A model generated the notes under the pieces. The model was not told the origin of the DNA and ran no database searches. It saw only the letters and a list, made by a program, of their open reading frames with translations. From the NCBI RefSeq assembly GCF_021919125.1, contig NZ_CP083439.1:496001-560000 (forward strand): a stretch of 64,000 nt of DNA, written 5' to 3'. Every line of letters begins with the position of its first letter. The stretch's first letter is position 1. The position numbers and the translations under genes were made by a program. The stretch comes from Clavibacter sp. A6099. Lineage in GTDB: Bacteria; Actinomycetota; Actinomycetes; Actinomycetales; Microbacteriaceae. Shown here piece by piece: positions 44,554 to 53,198 of this stretch.

Positions 44554-44589
44554 GGGGAGAGCTTGCACGGATCCGTGCGCCCGTGTCAA
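44554..44589 (-). promoter_or_regulatory. Consensus promoter with palindromic operator in the spacer
   Basis: Minus-strand TTGACA (44589-44584), 18-bp spacer, CAAGCT -10 (44565-44560). The spacer contains the perfect 14-bp palindrome GCACGGATCCGTGC (44565-44578), where a bound repressor would block polymerase. Drives the leader peptide and winged-helix gene. Confidence 0.65.
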
Positions 44590-44690
44590 CAGGAGGAGCC
44601 GGAATCGTGCGGGACGCGCAGGAATCGTGCGTGCGCGGACAGCGGCGCCCGTCCCGAGGGGAGCGGGCGCCGGAGAGCCGAGGGCGCGGG

Positions 44691-45329
44691 TCAGTGCGCG
44701 GCGGTGCCGTACAGGCGGTCGCCCGCGTCGCCGAGGCCCGGGATGATGTAGCCGACCTCGTCGAGCTTCTCGTCGAGCGCGCCCAGCACGATGGTGACCT
44801 CGCGGCCAGCGGTCGCCTCCTCGACGGCCTTGAGGCCCTCCGGAGCGGCGATGAGGCAGATGCACGTGACGTCGACCGCGCCGCGGTCGAAGAGGTACTC
44901 GATGGCGGCGATGAGGGATCCGCCCGTCGCGAGCATCGGATCCACGACGAAGCACTGCCGGTTGGAGAGGTCGCTGGGGAGCCGCTCGGCGTAGATGTCG
45001 GGCTGCAGCGTCTCCTCGTTGCGCACCATGCCGAGGAAGCCGACCTCGGCGCTGGGCATGAGGCGCATCAGGCCGTCGAGCATGCCGAGGCCCGCGCGGA
45101 GGATGGGGACCACGAGCGGCTTCGGGTCGCTGAGGGTGAGCCCCTGGGCGGGCGCGACCGGGGTCTGCACCGTGATGGTCTCGACCCGGACGTCGCGGGT
45201 GGCCTCGTAGGCGAGGAGCGTGACGAGCTCGTCGGCCAGGCTGCGGAAGACGGGGGAGGGGGTGGTGCGGTCCCGCAGCGCCGTCAGCTTGTGCGTGATG
45301 AGCGGGTGGTCGGCTACGTGGACTCGCAT
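44691..45329 (-). CDS. upp: Uracil phosphoribosyltransferase
   Basis: 212 residues. PRPP-binding loop [11 protein letters not shown], the RAGLGMLDG segment, CLIAAPEG and the C-terminal uracil-binding [13 protein letters not shown] are all standard. Salvages uracil to UMP. Start taken as ATG 45329 ([15 protein letters not shown]), matching the family N-terminus; an ATG nine bases upstream is possible. Divergent from tadA with 32 bp between. Confidence 0.97.
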   Translation of the reverse strand: MRVHVADHPLITHKLTALRDRTTPSPVFRSLADELVTLLAYEATRDVRVETITVQTPVAPAQGLTLSDPKPLVVPILRAGLGMLDGLMRLMPSAEVGFLGMVRNEETLQPDIYAERLPSDLSNRQCFVVDPMLATGGSLIAAIEYLFDRGAVDVTCICLIAAPEGLKAVEEATAGREVTIVLGALDEKLDEVGYIIPGLGDAGDRLYGTAAH

Positions 45330-45361
45330 AGGCTCCATTCAATCAGCAAGGGGGTACGCGA

Positions 45362-45838
45362 TTGGACCTCCACGTGCCCGGCGACGTCGATCGCTGGATG
45401 GCCGTGGCGCTCGACGAGGCCAGGGCCTGCGCGGCCACCGGCGACGTCCCCGTGGGGGCGATCGTCGTGGACGCGTCGGGGATCGTCATCGGGCGCGGGC
45501 GCAACCTCCGGGAGGCCCGTCAGGACCCCACCGCCCATGCCGAGGTGGAGGCGCTCCGCGAGGCGGCGGCGACCACCGGCGATCGGCACCTCGTGGGCAC
45601 GACGCTCGTCGTCACGCTCGAGCCGTGCGTCATGTGCGCGGGTGCCATCCTCGCGGCCCGGGTGCCCCGCGTCGTGTTCGGCGCGTGGGACGAGAAGGCG
45701 GGCGCGGCCGGATCCCTCTACGACGTGCTGCGCGACCGGCGGCTGCCACATCGCGCGGAGGTGTTCGCGGGTGTGCGGGCGGCCGAGTGCGCGGCGCTCC
45801 TCGACGGCTTCTTCGCGGAACGTCGCGCCGACGCCTGA
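45362..45838 (+). CDS. tadA: tRNA-specific adenosine deaminase
   Basis: 158 residues. Zinc deaminase motifs HAE (His59-Ala-Glu61) and PCVMC (Cys89, Cys92) are intact. Converts A34 to inosine in tRNA-Arg(ACG), which is encoded in this same window at 30773. The TTG at 45362 is supported by AAGGGGG seven bases upstream; the family N-terminus (WMAVALDEARACA) follows. Confidence 0.94.
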   Translation: MDLHVPGDVDRWMAVALDEARACAATGDVPVGAIVVDASGIVIGRGRNLREARQDPTAHAEVEALREAAATTGDRHLVGTTLVVTLEPCVMCAGAILAARVPRVVFGAWDEKAGAAGSLYDVLRDRRLPHRAEVFAGVRAAECAALLDGFFAERRADA

Positions 45839-45906
45839 CCCGGCATCCATGGGGGCATCCCCGGCGTCCGCTCGCCGTGCGCGGAGGAGGAGCCGGGCTC
45901 CCGGGG

Positions 45907-46167
45907 TCAGCCCGCGCAGCCGGCGCAGGGGCGACCCTGATGCGGCTGGTGCTGCTGGTGGTTCCGCCCGCCGCTACGTGGGTCCGTCGTCCGCGCGTGC
46001 CGGCGCTCCTGGACCGTGAGGTCCCCGGCGGCGCGCTCCACGGTCACGTGCGCGGAGGAGGCGGTCGGGGTGTGCGGGGTCTCGGCCTGGGCGGCGCCGG
46101 TCGCCGTGAGGACCAGTCCCAGGGCGAGCGTCGCTGCCGCTGCCGCGGCCTTCATCGCATGCGTCAT
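45907..46167 (-). CDS. Small secreted hypothetical protein
   Basis: 86 residues with a clear signal peptide (MTHAMKAAAAAATLALGL, cleavage near AQA) and a His/Gln/Arg-rich mature part ending in GRPCAGCAG. The CxxC at the C-terminus and histidines could bind metal. AGGAG lies seven bases before the ATG, so it is probably expressed. No family recognised. Confidence 0.65.
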   Translation of the reverse strand: MTHAMKAAAAAATLALGLVLTATGAAQAETPHTPTASSAHVTVERAAGDLTVQERRHARTTDPRSGGRNHQQHQPHQGRPCAGCAG

Positions 46168-46253
46168 CTTCGGTCTCCTCTGTAGGCCGTGCTCCGAGCG
46201 GCGTGCTCGAGCGTCCGCGACGTGCGGGCCGCGTGACCCGTCCGGCCGTCATG

Positions 46254-46275
46254 GTCGCAGCGCGCGCGCTGCGAC
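46254..46275. repeat. 22-bp perfect palindrome
   Basis: GTCGCAGCGC/GCGCTGCGAC with no loop, in the gap between the secreted-peptide gene and the CDF transporter stop. May be a hairpin terminator or protein site. Confidence 0.6.
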
Positions 46276-46330
46276 GGATCGACCCCTGCACAGCGCGGGC
46301 ATCTCCGTGGCGCCGTCGGGCGAGGGCGGA

Positions 46331-47248
46331 TCAGCGCGTCGCGACCCGCACGTCGGGCTCGAGGTAGATGACGCGGGCGACCGGCACGGCCTCGCGCACG
46401 CGGCGCTCGATCGCGTCGATCCCCGCGGCCACGTCGCCCAGCGAGCTGGTCGCGGGCATCGCGATCTTGGCGGCGACGAGGAGCTCGTCCGGGCCGAGGT
46501 AGAGCGTCTTCATGTGGATGATCGACTCGGCCTCGTGCCCCGCGGTGATCGCCGCGCGGATGGCGGCGAGGTCGGGCTTCGACGCGCCCTCGCCGACGAG
46601 GAGGCTGCTCATCTCGACCCCGAGGATCACCGCGACCGCCACCAGCAGCACGCCGATGAGCAGGGTGCCGATGCCGTCGTAGATGCCGTCGCCCGTGACG
46701 ATCGACGCGGTCACGCCGAGCAGCGCGAACACGAGGCCGGAGAGGGCCGCGGTGTCCTCGAGCAGCAGGACGGGCAGCTCGGGGCTCTTGGCGCGACGCA
46801 CGAACTGCACCCACGTCTGGTTCCCGCGCAGCGGGTTCGACTCCTTGATGGCCGTGCGGAGCGAGAACGACTCGAGGGCGATCGCGATGAGGAGCACGAC
46901 GATCGGCAGCCACGGCACGTCGAGCGGCTCCGGGTGCTCGATCTTGTGGATCCCCTCGTACAGCGAGTACACGCCGCCGACGGAGAACAGGATGATCGAG
47001 ACGATGAAGGCGTAGACGTAGCGCACGCGGCCGTAGCCGAAGGGGTGCTCCTCGTCCGCGACGCGCTTGGCGCGCTTGCCGCCGATGAGCAGGAGGATCT
47101 GGTTACCCGAGTCCGCGAGCGAGTGGACGCCCTCGGCGAGCATCGAGGAGGAGCCCGAGAAGAACGCGGCGACGAACTTCGTGATCGCGATGCCGACGTT
47201 GGCGGCGAGGGCGGCGAGGATCGCCTTGCTGCCGTGGGATTCGCTCAA
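46331..47248 (-). CDS. Cation diffusion facilitator (CDF) transporter
   Basis: 305 residues, six membrane helices. Metal-site residues occur in SMLAEGVHSLADSGNQ (helix II HxxxD-like) and LLLEDTAALSGLVFA (helix V). A soluble C-terminal ferredoxin-like domain follows, ending in VIYLEPDVR. Exports divalent cations such as zinc or iron. The TTG at 47248 follows AGGAGG by seven bases; longer frames upstream are not coding-like. Confidence 0.9.
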   Translation of the reverse strand: MSESHGSKAILAALAANVGIAITKFVAAFFSGSSSMLAEGVHSLADSGNQILLLIGGKRAKRVADEEHPFGYGRVRYVYAFIVSIILFSVGGVYSLYEGIHKIEHPEPLDVPWLPIVVLLIAIALESFSLRTAIKESNPLRGNQTWVQFVRRAKSPELPVLLLEDTAALSGLVFALLGVTASIVTGDGIYDGIGTLLIGVLLVAVAVILGVEMSSLLVGEGASKPDLAAIRAAITAGHEAESIIHMKTLYLGPDELLVAAKIAMPATSSLGDVAAGIDAIERRVREAVPVARVIYLEPDVRVATR

Positions 47249-47379
47249 GGCCTGTCCTCCTCGACCGGCGAGGCGGCTCGGGCCGCCCGGGCGCGCATGC
47301 CCCGGTCGACTCAGCCTAGCCACGCGGCCGTCGCCGCCGACCACCCGACCGCGCGGCGCCCGGTCCCTAGGATCGGGGC

Positions 47380-48255
47380 ATGCCCGACGCCTCCCGCCCC
47401 GCCCCGTCCGCTCCCGCCGAGGCCGCCCGCCTCCCGTCGCTCGCGATGCTCGGCACCGGATCCATGAACGGCGCCATCCTCGGCGGCCTGCTGCAGCCGG
47501 GGGTCGAGGTCGACGGCGACGTGCGCGTGACCACCCGCTCGGCGGCCAGCGCGGCGACGCTCGGGGAGCGGGACGGCGTCACCGCGTCGAGCGTCGAGGA
47601 GGACGCCGACGCGAACCGGCGCGCGGTCCGGGGGGCCCGCATCGTGATCGTGGGCGTGAAGCCGCACATGGTGCCCGACCTGCTGCGCGAGATCGCGGAC
47701 GACCTGGATCCCGGTGCGCTCGTGATCAGCGTCGCGGCCGGCGTGACGATCGCGACCTTCGAGTCGCTGCTGCCCGCGCACGTGGCCGTGCTGCGCTCGA
47801 TGCCGAACACGCCGTCGCTCGTCGGCCGCGGGGTCACCGGGCTCGCCGCGGGCACGCGCTCCAGCCTCGAGGACCTGGCGCTCGCCCGCGCGGTGTTCGC
47901 CACGGTCGGCGACGTCGTGGAGGTGCCGGAGGAGAGGATCGACGCGCTCAGCACGATCTCCGGATCCGGTCCCGCCTACGTCTTCCTGCTCATCGAGGAG
48001 CTGACCCGCACGGCCGAGGCGAAGGGCTTCAGCCGGGACGAGGCGCGCGTGCTCGTGCAGGGCACGTTCCGCGGCGCGGTCGAGCTGCTCGCCGCGTCGG
48101 ACGACGAGCCCGCGGAGCTGCGCCGTCGGGTCACGAGCCCCAAGGGCACGACCGAGCGGGCCGTCCAGGTGCTGCAGGCCGCGGATCTCTCGGGCCTGTT
48201 CGACCGCGCGACCGACGCGGCGCTCGCCCGGGCCCGCGAGCTCGCGGCCGGCTGA
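47380..48255 (+). CDS. proC: Pyrroline-5-carboxylate reductase
   Basis: 291 residues. N-terminal Rossmann fold (LAMLGTGSMNGAIL), VIVGVKPHMVP, RSMPNTPSLVG and the C-terminal family signature GSGPAYVFLLIEELTRTAEAKG with VTSPKGTTERAVQVL. Last step of proline synthesis. A 15-residue Ala/Pro-rich N-terminal extension is real if the leaderless start is right: TAGGAT is exactly six bases before the ATG. Confidence 0.96.
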   Translation: MPDASRPAPSAPAEAARLPSLAMLGTGSMNGAILGGLLQPGVEVDGDVRVTTRSAASAATLGERDGVTASSVEEDADANRRAVRGARIVIVGVKPHMVPDLLREIADDLDPGALVISVAAGVTIATFESLLPAHVAVLRSMPNTPSLVGRGVTGLAAGTRSSLEDLALARAVFATVGDVVEVPEERIDALSTISGSGPAYVFLLIEELTRTAEAKGFSRDEARVLVQGTFRGAVELLAASDDEPAELRRRVTSPKGTTERAVQVLQAADLSGLFDRATDAALARARELAAG

Positions 48256-48289
48256 GCCCGCCGGGGCCGCACATGCCCGCGCCCGCGGA

Positions 48290-48958
48290 TCAGGACAGCG
48301 AGGCGAACCTCTCGATGTCGGCCGAGGTGCCCGACACGATGATGAGGTCGTGGTTCGACACCAGCGTCTCCGAGGTGGCGTACGTGAAGGGCTTCCCCGG
48401 CGTCTTCACGCCGACGACCGTGATCCGGTGCTTCCTCCGCACCGCCGACTCGAGCAGCGTCATCCCGCGGATGGGCTTCGGCGGGTACATCTTCGCCAGC
48501 ACGAAGTCGTCGTCGAATTCGATGAAGTCGAGCATCCGGCCGGACACGAGGTGCGCGACGCGCTCGCCGGCCTCCGCCTCCGGGTAGATGACGTGGTTCG
48601 CGCCGATGCGCTCGAGGATCTTGCCGTGCGACTGGCTGATGGCCTTCGCCCAGATCTGCGGGATCTTGAGGTCCACCAGGTTCGCCGTGATGAGCACGCT
48701 CGCCTCGATGGACGACCCCACCGCGACGACCGCGATCGAGAAGTCCTTGGCGCCCAGCTGCTGCAGCGCCTCTATGTTCCGCGCGTCGGCCTGCACCGCG
48801 TGGGTCACCCGGTCGGACCACTTCTGCACGAGGCCCTCGCTCGCGTCGATCGCGAGCACCTCCCGGTCGAGCCGCGCGAGCTGCCCGGCGGTCGCGGCGC
48901 CGAAGCGGCCGAGCCCGATGACTAGCACGGGGGCGTTGTGGGGGATGCGTTCGCCCAT
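48290..48958 (-). CDS. Potassium uptake regulator (KtrA/TrkA family)
   Basis: 222 residues. RCK_N Rossmann domain with VLVIGLGRFGAATAGQLA and the nucleotide Asp in VLAIDASEG, then RCK_C (about 140-222). Octameric rings of these proteins bind ATP/ADP or NAD and gate the K+ channel subunit encoded immediately upstream. Together they form a Ktr-type potassium uptake system. Confidence 0.94.
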   Translation of the reverse strand: MGERIPHNAPVLVIGLGRFGAATAGQLARLDREVLAIDASEGLVQKWSDRVTHAVQADARNIEALQQLGAKDFSIAVVAVGSSIEASVLITANLVDLKIPQIWAKAISQSHGKILERIGANHVIYPEAEAGERVAHLVSGRMLDFIEFDDDFVLAKMYPPKPIRGMTLLESAVRRKHRITVVGVKTPGKPFTYATSETLVSNHDLIIVSGTSADIERFASLS

Positions 48959-49011
48959 GAGGGGCCTCTCTGGTCGGGTCTCGCGGTGGTCGGGTCGTGC
49001 GCGTCGCCGGC

Positions 49012-50478
49012 TCAGCCGACGATCGGCCGCTCCTCGGAGCGCTGGAAGAGCTGCCGGCGGGTGCTCGCGGCGAGGGCGGCCGCGAGGGTCACGGTGCCGA
49101 CGCGCCCCAGGAACATGGTGGTCGCGAGCACGTACTTGGCGGGATCCGACGCCTCGGCCGTGAAGCCCGTGCTGAGTCCCGAGGTGGCGAAGGCGCTGAT
49201 GGCGTCGAAGAGCACGTAGTCGAGGCGCTCGCCGGAGATCTGCAGCAGCACGATGCTGCTGAGCGCCACGGTCGTCGCGCCCCAGAGCACGATGCTCACC
49301 GCGAGGCGGAGCACGTCGCTCGGGATGCGGCGCTCGAAGACCTCCATGGACTCGCTGCCGCGGGCCTCGGCGAAGGCCGCGAGGAACAGGATCGCGAGGG
49401 TGGTGACCTTGATGCCGCCGGCCGTGGACGCGGATCCGCCGCCGATGAACATGAGCATGTCCGTGACGAGCAGGCTCGCGTTCCCGAAGTCGGCCATGTC
49501 GAGCGTCGAGAAGCCGCCCGAGCGCGTCATCACGGAGAGGAAGAGCGCCTGGAAGCCGTGCTGCACGGGATCCATGAGCGCGAACGTCTTCTTGTTGTCC
49601 CACTCGAGCACGACGTACGCGAGCGTGCCCAGCACTATGAGGATGAGCGACGTCCAGAGCGTGAGCTTGACGTGCACGGAGAAGCGCCGGGGCTTCCGCC
49701 AGCCGCGGTACACGGCGTAGATGACGGGGAAGCCGATGCTGCCGAGGAAGACGCCGATCATGAGCAGGCTGAGGAACCAGTAGTCCTGGTGGTACAGCTC
49801 GAAGCCCGCCTCGCTGAAGACGAAGCCCGTGTTCGTGAACGCCATGAGCGAGTAGTAGAAGGAGTCGAGGGCGGCCTGGCCCACGGGGATCCCCTCCAGC
49901 AGGATCCGCGGGAACAGCAGCGCGGCGATGGACAGCTCGATGACGAGGGCGCTGATCGCGACCGTGAGCAGCAGCGTGCCGATCTCGCCGAGCTTCACGG
50001 CCTGGCCCTCGGCGACGGGGCCGTGGTGGATCCGCAGCGGGTTGCTGTCGCTCGCCGCCATGAGCCGGGCCTTGAGGCCGAGGCGGCGCGACACGATGAG
50101 GCCCATGATCGACGCGAGCGTGAGCACGCCGATCCCGCCGATCTGCACGCCGAGCGCGATGAAGGCGTGGCCGAGCGGGGTCCAGTACGTCGCCATGTCG
50201 ACGGTCGCGAGGCCCGTGACGCAGATGGCGGAGACGGCTGTGAACAGCGCGTCGGCGAAGGGCGCCGTGCCGCCGCTGGACGTCATGCCGGGGAGCATGA
50301 GGATCGTCGTGAGCGTGAGGACGAGCGCCGCGAAGATGAGGATCGCGAAGCGCGCCGGCGTGGAGTGCGCGAAGTAGTCGAGGAAGTCGCGGATGCGCCC
50401 GAGGAGGGGACGTCCGTGATCCGGCCTGACGCGCATGGTCCCCTGTCCGCTCCGAGGCCTGTCGGCCCGGTTCGCCAT
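49012..50478 (-). CDS. Potassium uptake membrane subunit (KtrB/TrkH family)
   Basis: 488 residues with eight or more membrane segments in the four M1-P-M2 repeats of the Trk/Ktr/HKT family. Selectivity-filter glycines are visible in SAICVTGLATVD, MAFTNTGFVFS, MTRSGGFSTLD and SAFATSGLSTGF. Works with the following RCK protein. The start at 50478 lies 35 bp from the divergent arsR start; an internal ATG at 50436 with AGGGG is an alternative start. Confidence 0.95.
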   Translation of the reverse strand: MANRADRPRSGQGTMRVRPDHGRPLLGRIRDFLDYFAHSTPARFAILIFAALVLTLTTILMLPGMTSSGGTAPFADALFTAVSAICVTGLATVDMATYWTPLGHAFIALGVQIGGIGVLTLASIMGLIVSRRLGLKARLMAASDSNPLRIHHGPVAEGQAVKLGEIGTLLLTVAISALVIELSIAALLFPRILLEGIPVGQAALDSFYYSLMAFTNTGFVFSEAGFELYHQDYWFLSLLMIGVFLGSIGFPVIYAVYRGWRKPRRFSVHVKLTLWTSLILIVLGTLAYVVLEWDNKKTFALMDPVQHGFQALFLSVMTRSGGFSTLDMADFGNASLLVTDMLMFIGGGSASTAGGIKVTTLAILFLAAFAEARGSESMEVFERRIPSDVLRLAVSIVLWGATTVALSSIVLLQISGERLDYVLFDAISAFATSGLSTGFTAEASDPAKYVLATTMFLGRVGTVTLAAALAASTRRQLFQRSEERPIVG

Positions 50479-50513
50479 GGTACTGCGAGCGCGGGACGGA
50501 ATACCCTTCGGGG

Positions 50514-51062
50514 ATGGCTGACATCTTCGACGTCGTGGCGGATCCGACGCGACGCGACCTCCTCCGCGTGCTGCTCGACCGACGCGCGGTCCCCGAGGCG
50601 CCGACGGGGGAGATCAGCGTCTCGGAGCTCGTGCAGACGCTCGGGATCAGCCAGCCGACGGTGTCGAAGCACCTCCGCGTCCTGCGCGACAGCGGCCTCG
50701 TCTCCGTGCGGGAGGAGGGGCAGCACCGCTACTACCGGCTGGAGCCCGCGCCGCTCGAGGCGCTGGACGCCTGGGTCGCGCCCTTCGTCGACGACGGCCG
50801 CGACGACGCGGCCCCCGACGACGGGCACGCGGATCCCGACACGGGGCTGCTCGGCGGCGGCCTGTCCGCGGATCCCGACGCAGGCGAAGACGGTGATCCG
50901 GCGGGCTACCCGTTCGCCGCGTCCCTCGGTCGGATCTGGGCCGACACCCGCTACCAGGCGGCCGCCGCCGTGCACGACGCCACGCGCGTCGCCGGCTCCG
51001 CGGGCCAGGCGTCGCTCGGCCGCCTGCGGGCGCGGAAGCAGGGGAACTCGCGGGACGCGTGA
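50514..51062 (+). CDS. ArsR family transcriptional regulator
   Basis: 182 residues. Winged helix at about 1-75: MADIFDVVADPTRRDLLRVL, LVQTLGISQPTVSKHLRVLR, wing EEGQHRYYRLE. No Cys metal-site motif, so it is a non-metal ArsR type. The C-terminal part is acidic, then a helical tail. TACCCT lies exactly six bases before the ATG. Divergent from the potassium transporter gene. Confidence 0.9.
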   Translation: MADIFDVVADPTRRDLLRVLLDRRAVPEAPTGEISVSELVQTLGISQPTVSKHLRVLRDSGLVSVREEGQHRYYRLEPAPLEALDAWVAPFVDDGRDDAAPDDGHADPDTGLLGGGLSADPDAGEDGDPAGYPFAASLGRIWADTRYQAAAAVHDATRVAGSAGQASLGRLRARKQGNSRDA

Positions 51063-51077
51063 TGCAGGATGTGACAC

Positions 51078-51109
51078 GATGGACACGCGTCCATCCGGAC
51101 CCCTAGAAT
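51078..51109 (+). promoter_or_regulatory. Promoter with operator palindrome, bldC-like gene
   Basis: TGGACA (51080-51085), 18-bp spacer and TAGAAT (51104-51109). An 18-bp palindrome GATGGACACGCGTCCATC (51078-51095, 16 of 18 symmetric) covers the -35, so a dimeric regulator probably represses here. Confidence 0.6.
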
Positions 51110-51184
51110 CGCGCACCAGCGCCCGCATCGCGGGGGCTACGAGGTCCGTGAGCCGGTCACGCAGAACGAGGAGTCGATCCGCCC

Positions 51185-51424
51185 ATGTCGCGTGACCTGT
51201 CCGACGTCCGATTCCTCACGGTGGCCGAGGTGGCCGAGATGATGCGCGTCTCCAAGATGACCGTCTACCGCCTCGTGCACTCGGGCGACCTGCCCGCCAT
51301 CCGCTTCGGCCGCTCGTTCCGCGTGCCCGAGTCCGCTGTCCTCGCCGCGATCGACCCGTCGAACGCGCTGCCCGGCCAGCCCGGCGAGGCGTCGCGTCAC
51401 TCCGGCATGTCGGATGTCGGCTAG
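51185..51424 (+). CDS. BldC-like helix-turn-helix protein
   Basis: 79 residues. MerR-like/excisionase-type winged helix: FLTVAEVAEMMRVSKMTVYR, LVHSGDLPAIRFGRSFRVPE. Very close in layout to BldC, a developmental regulator conserved in actinobacteria that binds direct repeats. AACGAGGAG precedes the ATG. Followed by bS22. Confidence 0.92.
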   Translation: MSRDLSDVRFLTVAEVAEMMRVSKMTVYRLVHSGDLPAIRFGRSFRVPESAVLAAIDPSNALPGQPGEASRHSGMSDVG

Positions 51425-51496
51425 ACTCCTCTGAGGCTATTTTCCGCGGGTCACCAGAGCCCGCGTGTTCCGTCCGGCAACAGATGAGGTGCCCCT

Positions 51497-51595
51497 ATGG
51501 GTTCAGTGATCAAGAAGCGTCGCAAGCGCATGGCGAAGAAGAAGCACCGCAAGCTGCTTCGCAAGACGCGCCACCAGCGTCGCAACAAGAAGTAG
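51497..51595 (+). CDS. 30S ribosomal protein bS22 (AURKAIP1/COX24 domain)
   Basis: 32 residues, extremely basic, beginning MGSVIKKRRKRMAKKKHRK. This minute ribosomal protein is a hallmark of actinobacteria. GAGG lies seven bases before the ATG. A TAGACT -10 overlaps the stop of the preceding bldC-like gene. Confidence 0.95.
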   Translation: MGSVIKKRRKRMAKKKHRKLLRKTRHQRRNKK

Positions 51596-51629
51596 AGCGC
51601 ACGCGTCCGCGAGGGCGCACGACGTGATC

Positions 51630-51667
51630 AAGAGGACGCCGACCCGGTGACGGGGCGGCGTCCTCTT
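51630..51667. terminator. Hairpin terminator of bS22
   Basis: 12-bp stem AAGAGGACGCCG/CGGCGTCCTCTT with an inner 4-bp hairpin and 3' CGTTCGT, between bS22 and the convergent HAD-IB gene. Confidence 0.85.
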
Positions 51668-51724
51668 CGTTCGTGGGGGCGTGCGCGGTGTGGGTGCGGG
51701 ATCCGGTGCGCGACGCCATGCGGA

Positions 51725-52477
51725 TCAGCTCCCGGCGGGTCCGTCGGCCTGCGCGGCCTCGCGGCGCACGCGCCTGCGGGCGTCGCGGATGCTCTGTCGC
51801 CGGAGCCGCATCGACGGCCAGCCGGATCCGCGCGCGTGCGCCGCGAGCGCCTGGTCCGGGTTCACGACGACCGGGTGCCCGACGAGCGTGAGCAGCGGGA
51901 TGTCATGGCGGGAGTCGGAGTACGCCCAGCACTCGGCGGCGTCGGCTCCTGTCCGCGCGAGGAGCCCCCGGGCCGCGGCGGCCTTGTGCGCGCCGTGCAG
52001 GAACTCGCCCTCGAGGCGGCCCGTGTACGCGCCGTCGCGCACCTCGAGCGCGCTGCCGAGCGCGCCCGTCAGGCCGAGCCGGCGGGCGATCACGTCGGCG
52101 AGGAACGACGGCGACGCCGTGACCAGCCAGACCTGGTGGCCCTTCGCGAGGTGCTCCTGCGCGAGGCCGAGCGTCTCCGGCCAGACCATGGGCGCGGTGT
52201 GCCGCTCGTAGATGTCGTCGGCGAGCGCGGCCATGTCGGCCACCGTGACGCCGGTCACGACCTCGAGGCCGCGGGTGCGCGCCGACGCGAGGTGCCGGTC
52301 GTTCTCGCCGCGCGCCTTGAAGCGCGCGTGCTTCCAGCCGGCGCCGACGATGTCGCGCGCCGTGAGGAGGCCGGCCGCGCGGAGCCCGCGCACGAGGTGG
52401 AACACGCTCGCGCCGTGGATCAGGGTGTTGTCCACGTCGAAGAACGCGAGGATCGGGGTGCCCGCCTGCTCGACCAT
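51725..52477 (-). CDS. HAD-IB family phosphatase (SerB-like)
   Basis: 250 residues. HAD motif I AFFDVDNTLI, motif II LVTASPSF, the lysine in HGAHKAAA and motif IV YSDSRHDIPLL. Cap type C1. Family members dephosphorylate phosphoserine or lipid-like phosphates; this subset is common in actinobacteria. ATG 52477 is used with TACGCT nine bases upstream. Confidence 0.9.
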   Translation of the reverse strand: MVEQAGTPILAFFDVDNTLIHGASVFHLVRGLRAAGLLTARDIVGAGWKHARFKARGENDRHLASARTRGLEVVTGVTVADMAALADDIYERHTAPMVWPETLGLAQEHLAKGHQVWLVTASPSFLADVIARRLGLTGALGSALEVRDGAYTGRLEGEFLHGAHKAAAARGLLARTGADAAECWAYSDSRHDIPLLTLVGHPVVVNPDQALAAHARGSGWPSMRLRRQSIRDARRRVRREAAQADGPAGS

Positions 52478-52554
52478 GATCGGGTCAGCGTAGGCGACGC
52501 TCCTGGGGCCGGATCCCGGGCGGGGCGGCGCGCGGCCTCGCCTACGCTGGGCGG

Positions 52555-52818
52555 ATGAGCGCAACGGTCCTCACCCTCGTCGGCAAGCCCGGCTGCCACC
52601 TCTGCGACGACGCCCGCGAGGTCGTGACGCAGGTCCTCGGCGGCCTCGACGCGGCGCGCGCCGGCGAGGTGACGCTCGAGGAGCGCAGCATCCTCGACGA
52701 CCGGGCGCTCGCCGACCGGTTCGCCGAGGAGATCCCGGTGCTCCTCATCGACGGGCGCGTGCACAACTACTGGCGCATCGACGCCGACCGGCTCCGCGCC
52801 GCGCTCGCCGCGCGCTGA
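52555..52818 (+). CDS. Glutaredoxin-like protein
   Basis: 87 residues. A thioredoxin-fold with CHLC at 14-17 (LVGKPGCHLCDDA), a cis-Pro in EEIPVLLIDGRVH. Thiol-disulphide exchange or thioredoxin-like role in the cytosol. TACGCT exactly six bases before the ATG. Confidence 0.9.
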   Translation: MSATVLTLVGKPGCHLCDDAREVVTQVLGGLDAARAGEVTLEERSILDDRALADRFAEEIPVLLIDGRVHNYWRIDADRLRAALAAR

Positions 52819-52855
52819 GCCCGGCGGCGGCCGGGGCCACGGATAGGGTCGTCGC

Positions 52856-53158
52856 ATGACCCTCCGCCACGTCGTCTCCTGGAAGCTCGCCGACCGCGAT
52901 CCCGCCGCCCTCGACCGCGACGCCGCCCGCATCACAGAGGCGCTCGGCACGCTGCCCGGCCTCGTCCCCGGAATCCGCTCGTTCCAGCTGGGGCGCGACG
53001 TGGTCGGATCCGCGCGCAGCCACGACGTCGTGCTCATCGCCGACTTCGACGACCGGGCCGCGCTCGACGCGTACGACGTGCACCCCGAGCACCAGCGCGT
53101 CGCCGCGATCGTGCGGAGCCTCGTCGGATCCGCGGCGTCGGTCGACTTCGAGGTCTGA
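52856..53158 (+). CDS. Dabb (stress-responsive A/B barrel) protein
   Basis: 100 residues. Dimeric alpha+beta barrel features: LRHVVSWKLADRDPAAL, GIRSFQLGRDV, DVVLIADFDDRAALDAYDVHPEHQRV. Function unknown in bacteria. TAGGGT exactly six bases before the ATG. Confidence 0.9.
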   Translation: MTLRHVVSWKLADRDPAALDRDAARITEALGTLPGLVPGIRSFQLGRDVVGSARSHDVVLIADFDDRAALDAYDVHPEHQRVAAIVRSLVGSAASVDFEV

Positions 53159-53198
53159 CGTCAGCGGGGAAGCGGCGACGCCCGCGCCCCGGCGGCGC

